Shown piece by piece: positions 7,146-12,552 of a stretch of DNA of 15,198 bases. A program made the translations under genes and the position numbers. Source of the stretch: an uncultured Eubacteriales bacterium (GTDB lineage: Bacteria; Bacillota; Clostridia; Oscillospirales; Acutalibacteraceae); contig CAKSOB010000031.1 of the NCBI GenBank assembly GCA_934476545.1, forward strand, positions 1 through 15,198, in the 5' to 3' direction. Every line of letters begins with the position of its first letter. Positions within the stretch are counted from its first letter, which is position 1. Under the pieces are notes generated by a model that worked only from the letters and a program-made list of their open reading frames with translations, had not been told where the DNA came from and did no database searches.

Positions 7146-8285
7146 TCAAACACCAACCATTGGGCCAAAGACTGCCAGCAGGAAGCCTGCTGCAACAGCG
7201 GAACCGATAACACCGGCTACGTTTGGACCCATAGCGTGCATCAGCAAGAAGTTGGAAGGATTTTCCTTTTGACCAACGATTTGGGATACACGAGCAGCCA
7301 TCGGAACAGCGGAAACACCGGCGGAACCGATCAGTGGGTTGATCTTGCCCTTGCTCAAGATGCACATCAGCTTACCGAGCAGCAAGCCGCCAACGGTAGA
7401 GAATGCGAATGCGAACAGACCAAGGATGATAACATAGATGGTTTGTACGGACAGGAAGGTGGTACCGGTTGCTTTGGCACCAACGCAGAGTCCGAGGAAA
7501 ATGGTAACAATGTTCATCATTGCGTTCTGTGCTGTGTCGGACAGACGATCTGTCACGCCGCACTCCTTAAACAGGTTACCCAGCATCAGGCAGCCCAGCA
7601 GCGGAGCAACGGATGGGAGCAGCAGAGAAACGAACAGTGTAACGATGATTGGGAAGATGATCTTCTCAGTCTTGGAAACAACACGGAGCTGCTCCATTTT
7701 GATCTGACGCTCTTTCTTTGTGGTGAAGAGCTTCATCAGCGGTGGCTGAATGATCGGGATCAACGCCATGTAAGAGTATGCTGCAACAGCGATTGCAGGC
7801 ATCAAGTGGTCAGCCAGCTTACCGGTGAGGTAAATCGCAGTCGGACCGTCGGCACCGCCGATGATACCGATTGCAGCAGCTTCCGGACCGGTAAAGCCCA
7901 AGACAGTTGCGCCGATAAATGCCATGTAAACACCAAACTGTGCCGCCGCACCCAAGAACAAGGAGTTCGGGTTTGACAGAAGAGGACCGAAGTCCGTCAT
8001 TGCACCAACGCCTAGGAAGATCAGACATGGGAAGATCGGCAAGCCTTGTGTCAGGAAGTCCAGCAAACCGGTGCTGTTGTGATCCGGAGTCAGCATACCG
8101 GTCAGTGGCAGGTTGGCAAGCAAAATACCAAATGCAATCGGAACCATCAGAAGCGGTTCAAATTTTCTGAAAATGCCCAGATACAACAAAAGCAAGGAGA
8201 TCAGCAGCATAACTGCTTCCTGCCAAGAGATGTTGGCAAATCCGGACTGCATCCAGAGGTTATACAATGAATCAAGAATTGACAT
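7146..8285 (-). CDS. oadB: Sodium-translocating decarboxylase beta subunit (Na+ pump)
   Basis: This very hydrophobic 379-residue protein removes CO2 from carboxybiotin and couples the decarboxylation to Na+ export. The family's functional residues are all present. GGADGPTAIYLTGKLA contains D146, matching the conserved membrane Asp (D203 of Klebsiella OadB). A C-terminal segment has N316, G320, S325 and R332 with exactly the spacing of N373/G377/S382/R389 of the Klebsiella protein. About nine or more membrane helices are predicted by eye. It is the last gene of the operon, 15 bases after the biotin carrier, with an AAAGGAGG ribosome binding site and the terminator at 7090-7127 downstream. The subunit is shared by oxaloacetate, methylmalonyl-CoA and glutaconyl-CoA decarboxylases; the neighbour at 9158-10543 decides for oxaloacetate. 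Confidence 0.95.
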   Translation of the reverse strand: MSILDSLYNLWMQSGFANISWQEAVMLLISLLLLYLGIFRKFEPLLMVPIAFGILLANLPLTGMLTPDHNSTGLLDFLTQGLPIFPCLIFLGVGAMTDFGPLLSNPNSLFLGAAAQFGVYMAFIGATVLGFTGPEAAAIGIIGGADGPTAIYLTGKLADHLMPAIAVAAYSYMALIPIIQPPLMKLFTTKKERQIKMEQLRVVSKTEKIIFPIIVTLFVSLLLPSVAPLLGCLMLGNLFKECGVTDRLSDTAQNAMMNIVTIFLGLCVGAKATGTTFLSVQTIYVIILGLFAFAFSTVGGLLLGKLMCILSKGKINPLIGSAGVSAVPMAARVSQIVGQKENPSNFLLMHAMGPNVAGVIGSAVAAGFLLAVFGPMVGV

Positions 8286-8300
8286 GTAAAAGTACCTCCT

Positions 8301-8693
8301 TTAGCTCAGGACGACGATGGGATCTCCGGTGTCGAGCTGAGCGCCCGGCTTTGCAACAACTTGTGCAACCGTGCCGTCTTTTGGAGCGAAGATTTCATTT
8401 TCCATTTTCATGGCCTCAAGCACAGCGACCAGATCGCCGTTCTTCACAGCCTGACCTTGGTTTACGCAAATCTTGAGAATAACACCGGGCATTGGAGAGG
8501 TTACAGGCTCTCCGCCGGCAACAGGGGCAGCAGCAGGAGCAGCCGCCGCTGCCGGAGCTGCAGCAACAGGAGCCGCAGCAACCGGGGCAGCAACTACGGG
8601 TGCCGGAGTGTCTTGAACGCTTACCAGAATGGCTTCGCCTCTTTCCACTTCAACCTCGTAGTCTTTACCCTTCAGTGAAACCAGATATTTCAT
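8301..8693 (-). CDS. Biotin carboxyl carrier protein of the decarboxylase
   Basis: The 130-residue protein has a short N-terminal part (1-28), an Ala/Pro-rich flexible linker (about 29-60), and a C-terminal biotinyl domain (about 62-130). The domain holds the biotinylation motif EAMKMEN, with K96 as the modified lysine. The biotin arm carries CO2 from the carboxyltransferase to the membrane pump. In the classical Klebsiella enzyme this domain is fused to the alpha subunit; here it is a separate gene, as in transcarboxylase (1.3S) and glutaconyl-CoA decarboxylase gamma. It lies between the OadG-like gene (23-base gap) and oadB (15-base gap). GGAGG lies about 10 bases before the ATG. Confidence 0.95.
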   Translation of the reverse strand: MKYLVSLKGKDYEVEVERGEAILVSVQDTPAPVVAAPVAAAPVAAAPAAAAAPAAAPVAGGEPVTSPMPGVILKICVNQGQAVKNGDLVAVLEAMKMENEIFAPKDGTVAQVVAKPGAQLDTGDPIVVLS

Positions 8694-8716
8694 AACTACA
8701 ATTCCTCCGATATAGA

Positions 8717-9145
8717 TTACTTCGTAACTTCTTTAATGGACTTGAACCGAAGCTCGTTCAGCGGTGCGTCCAGTTGGTCGGCAACGATTGCCATAATCAT
8801 GGCGGCAGTTGCGTCATCCACGTCATACAGCTTTACATCGCCGAGGGAACCGTCTGCTACCTTCATGCCGGCAGGAATTGCCGGTTTGCTGTCAGCAACA
8901 GGCGCGGCAGCCGGAGCAGCAGGCGCAGCTTCCGTCTTTTTTGTGCCGTTCTCAATACCGCGAACAACAGCGGAGAGGATACGAATGAAGATGTTCAAAA
9001 TCAGAAGAACAGCGAAAACGATCGCAAATCCGATCAGCGCAAAAATCAACGCCTCGCCAATACTGATCTTGAAGCTGGGGTCGGAAGTATCCACCGCTTT
9101 GCCGACTGTGGCGGCAACATTATTTAAAACAGCAGGCATAAACAT
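8717..9145 (-). CDS. oadG: OadG-like membrane anchor subunit of the sodium pump decarboxylase
   Basis: The 142-residue protein has one membrane helix (about 32-58), an Ala/Pro-rich linker (about 72-92), and a C-terminal domain ending DAPLNELRFKSIKEVTK. This is the architecture of OadG/delta-type subunits, which tether the soluble carboxyltransferase and biotin carrier to the membrane pump. It follows the carboxyltransferase by 12 bases. An AAGGGGGG lies 6 bases before the chosen ATG; a second in-frame ATG two codons on is possible. The family is poorly conserved, so the assignment rests on topology and operon position as much as on sequence. Confidence 0.85.
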   Translation of the reverse strand: MFMPAVLNNVAATVGKAVDTSDPSFKISIGEALIFALIGFAIVFAVLLILNIFIRILSAVVRGIENGTKKTEAAPAAPAAAPVADSKPAIPAGMKVADGSLGDVKLYDVDDATAAMIMAIVADQLDAPLNELRFKSIKEVTK

Positions 9146-9157
9146 ACAGAACCCCCC

Positions 9158-10543
9158 TTAGTCTTCTAACTTGCGAATTTTGTAGCTAGCCTTATTTTCT
9201 TCTTTTTCTTTCCGAACCTCGAAGAATTTTTCAGCAATCTGTGGGAATGCAATGTAGGACAGAACATCCTCGTCACATCTTGCCACGTCGCCCAGTTCTT
9301 TCTTTGTTTCATCAAAGACCGGCGCCAAGGTGTCTGCAAAACGGCAGGTAATCGGCTGCTCGTCGCCAAGAATCTTCTTTTCCAAAGCCTTGTCAACTTC
9401 GCCCGGAGCCTTACCGTATTCGCCACGGAAGTAAGCCTTTACTTCCTTACCAACGTTCTTATAGCGCTCGCCGATGAGTACATTGGTAGCAGCCTGTACG
9501 CCAACCATCTGAGAGATTGGAGTAACCAGTGGAGGATAACCCAGATCCTTACGAACAGCAGGAACTTCTGCCAAAACCTGATCCAACTTATCCAGTGCGT
9601 TTTGTGCCTTGAGCTGTGCAATCAGGTTGGAGAGCATACCGCCCGGAACCTGATAGGTCAAAGCGTCGGCATCGGTGGCCAGAACCTTTGGCTCCAACAG
9701 ACCGTCAGCCAGATACTCGTCACGAATCGGCTTAAAGAAGTCGTTTACTTCCTTAATTACCTTAGTATCCACGTCTACTTCGTAGCCGAGCTGCTTCAAT
9801 GCATAAACGAGAACCTCGGTAGCCGGCTGAGAAGTACCGCCGGACAGGCAGCAGGTAGCGGAGTCGATGACATCTGCGCCTGCTTCCACAGCCTTCAGAT
9901 AAGTCATGTAAGCCAAGCCGGTGGTGCAGTGGGTGTGTACCACAACCGGAATCTTAACGGATTCCTTCAATGCCTTCACCAGGTCATAAGCCTCTTGTGG
10001 GCTCATAACACCTGCCATATCCTTTACGCAGATGGAGTCTACACCCATCTCTTCCATTTGATGAGCGGTTTTTGCGTAGTTCTCCAAAGTATGTACCGGG
10101 CTGGTGGTGTAAGACAAAGCACCGGAAGCGTGTGCGCCACGCTTCTTGGTTTCGTCTACGGCAACCTCGATATTCCGCAGGTCGTTCAACGCATCGAAGA
10201 TACGAATGATGTCAATGCCGTTGCCAACGGAATATTGTACGAACTTGCGAACAACATCATCCGGATAGTGCTTGTAGCCCAACAGGTTTTGACCACGGAG
10301 CAGCATTTGGAGCTTGGTGTTTGGCATTGCCTTTTTGATCTTTCTCAGACGCTCCCATGGATCTTCGCTCAGGTAACGCAGACAGGAATCAAAGGTTGCG
10401 CCGCCCCAGCATTCTACGGAGTAGTAGCCTGCTTTATCCATGGTTTCCAGGATGGGCGCAAACTTCTCGAAAGGAAGTCTGGTCGCAATCAATGATTGGT
10501 TCGCATCACGAAGAACAGTTTCAGTGAAATTCACTTTTTTCAT
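9158..10543 (-). CDS. oadA: Oxaloacetate decarboxylase alpha subunit, carboxyltransferase without biotin domain
   Basis: This enzyme transfers CO2 from oxaloacetate to biotin, releasing pyruvate. The N-terminus has the pyruvate carboxyltransferase TIM-barrel motif ETVLRDANQSLIATR. Expected metal ligands are D13, K174 (in CVKDMAG, probably carbamylated) and H203/H205 (in VHTHCTTG). The segment YYSVECWGGATFDSCLRYL is typical of OadA and transcarboxylase 5S. The 461 residues end just past the conserved carboxyltransferase domains. The C-terminal biotinyl domain of the longer classical OadA is missing and is supplied by the gene at 8301-8693. The pyruvate/oxaloacetate-type transferase argues against methylmalonyl- or glutaconyl-CoA as substrate. 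AGGAGG lies 11 bases before the ATG. It is first in the operon, with a promoter at 10680-10708. Confidence 0.94.
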   Translation of the reverse strand: MKKVNFTETVLRDANQSLIATRLPFEKFAPILETMDKAGYYSVECWGGATFDSCLRYLSEDPWERLRKIKKAMPNTKLQMLLRGQNLLGYKHYPDDVVRKFVQYSVGNGIDIIRIFDALNDLRNIEVAVDETKKRGAHASGALSYTTSPVHTLENYAKTAHQMEEMGVDSICVKDMAGVMSPQEAYDLVKALKESVKIPVVVHTHCTTGLAYMTYLKAVEAGADVIDSATCCLSGGTSQPATEVLVYALKQLGYEVDVDTKVIKEVNDFFKPIRDEYLADGLLEPKVLATDADALTYQVPGGMLSNLIAQLKAQNALDKLDQVLAEVPAVRKDLGYPPLVTPISQMVGVQAATNVLIGERYKNVGKEVKAYFRGEYGKAPGEVDKALEKKILGDEQPITCRFADTLAPVFDETKKELGDVARCDEDVLSYIAFPQIAEKFFEVRKEKEENKASYKIRKLED

Positions 10544-10567
10544 AATGGTAAGAACCTCCTAATGTGG

Positions 10568-10630
10568 AACTTTTCAAAAAAAAATAAAACCGGAAAACCG
10601 GAAAAAATTCACACAATTCTTTGAAAAGTT
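10568..10630 (-). promoter_or_regulatory. Structured leader of the decarboxylase operon
   Basis: In the predicted oadA leader (start near 10673) a perfect 11-base inverted repeat, AACTTTTCAAA (10620-10630 on the minus strand) with TTTGAAAAGTT (10568-10578), encloses a CCGG-TTTT-CCGG mini-hairpin (10590-10601). The mini-hairpin is followed by a run of T. The outer stem ends only a few bases before the AGGAGG. The arrangement could be an attenuator or a stem affecting ribosome access. No known riboswitch was recognised. Confidence 0.45.
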
Positions 10631-10679
10631 ACGAAATTTTGACGAAGTCTTGAAAAAATTCAAATCTTGTTCACAAGTT

Positions 10680-10708
10680 ATTCTACCACAAACAAAAAGA
10701 AATGAAAA
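10680..10708 (-). promoter_or_regulatory. Promoter of the decarboxylase operon, with a palindrome at the start site
   Basis: On the minus strand TTTTCA (10703-10708), a 17-base spacer and TAGAAT (10680-10685), preceded by TGG as an extended -10. Immediately downstream, a palindrome reading CTTGTGAACAAG on the minus strand (10666-10677) covers the expected start point and may be an operator. The rest of the spacer 10544-10950 is AT-rich, without a convincing gene. Confidence 0.6.
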
Positions 10709-10901
10709 GTGGTTTTCAAAAAAATCTCACAAAAATTTCCGGTAGCTTTTTCAACAGGAGAGATAAAATTACTAGTTTTTCTTTGGGATCTTACATAAAA
10801 AATAAAAAAATCACAAAAAACAGAATTTATTTACACAAATGTTCCCTAATATATATAGGAAAAGCCATATTTTATAAATGGAAAAAATCTGTAAAAAGGT
10901 A

Positions 10902-10930
10902 TTGCATTTTAAAAAAAGATGTGTTATAAT
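10902..10930 (+). promoter_or_regulatory. Promoter of the tRNA-Leu gene
   Basis: TTGCAT (10902-10907), a 17-base spacer and a perfect TATAAT (10925-10930), preceded by TGT as an extended -10. The tRNA 5' end is 20 bases past the -10, so the precursor leader would be short. Confidence 0.8.
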
Positions 10931-10950
10931 AATTCACGTTGCAAAGATAT

Positions 10951-11035
10951 GCCGGTGTGATGGAATTGGCAGACGTGACAGACTCAAAATCTGTTGGGGC
11001 GACCCGTGCCGGTTCGAGTCCGGCCACCGGCACCA
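10951..11035 (+). tRNA. tRNA-Leu, anticodon CAA
   Basis: The 85-base gene folds as a class II tRNA. The acceptor stem is GCCGGTG with CACCGGC, the discriminator is A, and CCA is encoded. The anticodon stem ACAGA/TCTGT holds the loop CTCAAAA with anticodon CAA, reading UUG. A long variable arm follows, and a T-arm CCGGTTCGAGTCCGG-type stem-loop precedes the acceptor strand. The gene has its own promoter and terminator. Its 3' end is duplicated in degraded form at 11208-11231, which fits use as an integration site. Confidence 0.97.
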
Positions 11036-11040
11036 AATGG

Positions 11041-11073
11041 AGAGCAGTTTTCGAACTGCTCTTTTCTTTTTCT
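11041..11073 (+). terminator. Terminator of the tRNA-Leu gene
   Basis: AGAGCAGTT, a TTCG tetraloop and AACTGCTCT form a 9-base-pair stem (11041-11062), followed by a T-rich tail (11063-11073). It starts 6 bases past the CCA end. Confidence 0.92.
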
Positions 11074-11074
11074 C

Positions 11075-11124
11075 AAACTGTCTGAAATGGCGTATTTTCG
11101 CCGTTTTCGGCAGTTTTTATTTTT
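11075..11124 (+). terminator. Second hairpin with T-tail after tRNA-Leu
   Basis: AAACTG (11075-11080) pairs with CAGTTT (11111-11116). GAAA/TTTC and GGCG/CGCC are stacked inside, and a TTTTATTTTT-like tail follows. It would serve as a backup terminator or a remnant one. Confidence 0.5.
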
Positions 11125-11232
11125 GTTTGGAAAATGTTAGAGAAAGAAAAAATCAATCGGGTTGCACCCGAAAAAATAAAAAATAGCGGTTTAATGCGGT
11201 TTTTGGCTATCGTTTCCGGTTACCGGCACCAT

Positions 11233-11290
11233 AACTGGACACCAGTTTTGATACAATGAGTATCGGAGCGGGTGTCCAGTTTCTTTTTGC
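11233..11290 (+). terminator. Nested hairpin with T-rich tail next to the candidate attachment site
   Basis: AACTGGACACC (11233-11243) and GGTGTCCAGTT (11271-11281) form a perfect 11-base inverted repeat. GATAC/GTATC (11250-11254 with 11260-11264) is nested inside. The tail is CTTTTTG. It begins two bases after the ACCGGCACCA copy. It could be a terminator, or an end or binding site of the lost element. Confidence 0.5.
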
Positions 11291-11363
11291 AAAGCCCCTA
11301 TTTGCAAGGGGTTTCCGATACCTTTTAACGATAAAAGGCTCTACGGTGGTTCTGAAATGGTCA

Positions 11364-11558
11364 CGTACAGATGACTGAGGTCTGCTTTTCCAAATCAATG
11401 TCGCTCCACCGTAAACCGAGCGCTTCACTGCGGCGCGTACCGAAAAGCAAACCCAGCATGATGACCGGCTCGATAACTTCTCCGTGAATGACTTCCAACA
11501 GCTTGTTTGCCTGCTCTGCCGTATACGCCTGACCCTTGAAACAGTCCTGTTTCGCTCT
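11364..11558 (-). pseudogene. Tyrosine recombinase (integrase) fragment
   Basis: A minus-strand frame of 65 codons between a TAA (11559-11561) and a TGA (11361-11363) has no start codon. It reads through AYTAEQANKLLEVI, then PVIMLGLLFGTRRSEALGL and RWSDIDLEKQT. That is the middle of a phage/conjugative-element tyrosine integrase: the linker to the catalytic domain, and box I with its first catalytic arginine in R-R-S-E. The core-binding domain and the downstream H-x-x-R and Tyr parts are missing, so it cannot be active. Its position next to tRNA-Leu and a degraded tRNA-end repeat supports a decayed integrative element. Family identity is strong; the element type (phage or ICE) is unknown. Confidence 0.75.
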
Positions 11559-11608
11559 TTATTTCGTGTTGAATGAGCATGTATATTTGTCGAATCGAAA
11601 GAAAATGC

Positions 11609-11637
11609 TTGAAAATCCGATGGAACATCGCTATAAT
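11609..11637 (+). promoter_or_regulatory. Promoter of the LytTR regulator gene
   Basis: TTGAAA (11609-11614), a 17-base spacer and a perfect TATAAT (11632-11637), with no TG extension. The leader is about 65 bases and contains a dyad, TGCATCAG (11657-11664) and CTGATGCA (11675-11682). The dyad ends 9 bases before the ribosome binding site and may be an operator or a hairpin. The stretch 11559-11608 shows nothing else. Confidence 0.75.
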
Positions 11638-11708
11638 GAAGATGAAAATATAAATCTGCATCAGGACAAACACGCTGATGCATGTGTAAGACAAGAGAGG
11701 TGACCTGA

Positions 11709-12509
11709 TTGCAGAACACGAATCTGCTTACCATTCGCTCCGACCGGCAGGACATCGCGCTGGATATCCGCACGATTCTTTACATCAACATCAGTGAGAA
11801 CATTGCGGAGATTCATACCTCCGGCGGGAAAATCTACAAGACACGCATGACTTTGGAAAAGCTGGAAAGCAAACTGGGGGACGGCTTTCTCAAGCCCCAT
11901 CGCAGCAGGCTGGTGTCTGTGACGGCCATTCATAACATTACAGACAAGATCAACCTGAACAACGGCGAACAGATCAGCTATGTTGCCCGGAAGAAGAAGG
12001 AGTTGATTGCCGAACTGAACGAAAAGCGGGTGCGGCTGATTAACAACATTGACAGCGGAATGCAAACTGTGCCGGAGGATGATCTGCACCAGCTCTACCG
12101 CTGCTTTGACACGCTTCCCGTTGCGTTCACCGACATCGAAATGGTGCTGGACGAGGGAAACCATGCGGTGGACTGGATTTTCCGGTATGCGAATCCGGAG
12201 CTGGCACGGCTGGAAAAGACGCCGCTGAACGAGCTGATTGGCCGCTCGTTCAAGAGCGTGTTCCCCAACATGGACAGCAAGTGGCTGAAAAACTACGAAC
12301 GCGCTGCACTCTACGGTGAAACACTCGAAATGATCGCCCACAGCCCGGAGATCGACACTTATTTGAAAATTATCTGCTTTCCGACCCAGCCCGGGCATTG
12401 CGGCTGCCTGCTGTTCGACATTGCAGAGATAAAATTTGCGGAGGACAGCGGCGATGCGAACAACGCCAAGCTGCGGTATTTTGCCAAAATGCTGGAACAA
12501 CTTGTCTGA
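11709..12509 (+). CDS. LytTR DNA-binding regulator with C-terminal PAS-like domain
   Basis: The 266-residue protein has an N-terminal LytTR DNA-binding domain (about 8-103). This shows in the strand-rich start, in KIYKTRMTLEKLESKL, and in the hallmark FLKPHRSRLVSVTAIHNI. After a linker, a PAS-like sensor domain spans about 130-243 (DTLPVAFTDIEMV... WIFRYANPELARL... ELIGRSFKSVFP). There is no receiver domain, so it is not a classical response regulator; PAS would supply ligand or redox input. The start is a TTG at 11709-11711, chosen because GAGAGG lies 8 bases before it. It has its own promoter. The secreted-protein gene starts 43 bases after its stop, so the two are probably cotranscribed. 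The regulated genes are unknown; the neighbour and its own promoter are the first candidates. Confidence 0.85.
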   Translation: MQNTNLLTIRSDRQDIALDIRTILYINISENIAEIHTSGGKIYKTRMTLEKLESKLGDGFLKPHRSRLVSVTAIHNITDKINLNNGEQISYVARKKKELIAELNEKRVRLINNIDSGMQTVPEDDLHQLYRCFDTLPVAFTDIEMVLDEGNHAVDWIFRYANPELARLEKTPLNELIGRSFKSVFPNMDSKWLKNYERAALYGETLEMIAHSPEIDTYLKIICFPTQPGHCGCLLFDIAEIKFAEDSGDANNAKLRYFAKMLEQLV

Positions 12510-12511
12510 TT

Positions 12512-12525
12512 GCTGCATTTGCAGC
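12512..12525 (+). other. Small hairpin between the regulator and surface-protein genes
   Basis: GCTGC, ATTT, GCAGC forms a 5-base-pair stem-loop directly after the LytTR stop and about 15 bases before the AAGGAGG of the next gene. It has no T-run, so it is not a terminator. It may be a processing or stability element, or chance. Confidence 0.3.
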
Positions 12526-12552
12526 CGGAAATAGATTTCAAGGAGGAAAAAT

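Larger units (their letters stand above)
11012..11231 (+). repeat. Degraded direct repeat of the tRNA-Leu 3' end (candidate attachment site)
   Basis: Bases 11012-11035 (tRNA 3' end) and 11208-11231 match at 18 of 24 positions, with the last ten (ACCGGCACCA) identical. The copies are 196 bases apart in the same orientation. Duplication of a tRNA 3' end is the usual footprint of tyrosine-integrase elements, and an integrase fragment lies just beyond (11364-11558). The 196 bases between the copies hold two hairpins after the tRNA and a CGGGT-TGC-ACCCG dyad (11158-11170), but no gene. Confidence 0.6.

Noticed and set aside
8301..10543. Glutaconyl-CoA or methylmalonyl-CoA decarboxylase instead of oxaloacetate decarboxylase
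   Set aside because: The separate biotin carrier suits those enzymes, but the carboxyltransferase is the pyruvate/oxaloacetate TIM-barrel type with D13, K174, H203 and H205, not the acyl-CoA crotonase-like type.
10666..10677. Rex (redox repressor) operator at the oadA start
   Set aside because: The palindrome is CTTGTGAACAAG with a 2-base centre. The Rex consensus has longer TTGTTAA/TTAACAA-type arms with a wider spacer, so the match is not good enough.
10702..11186. Small plus-strand open frames around the tRNA-Leu gene
   Set aside because: They run through the tRNA promoter and the tRNA itself, or are lysine-rich translations of AT-rich spacer, without ribosome binding sites.
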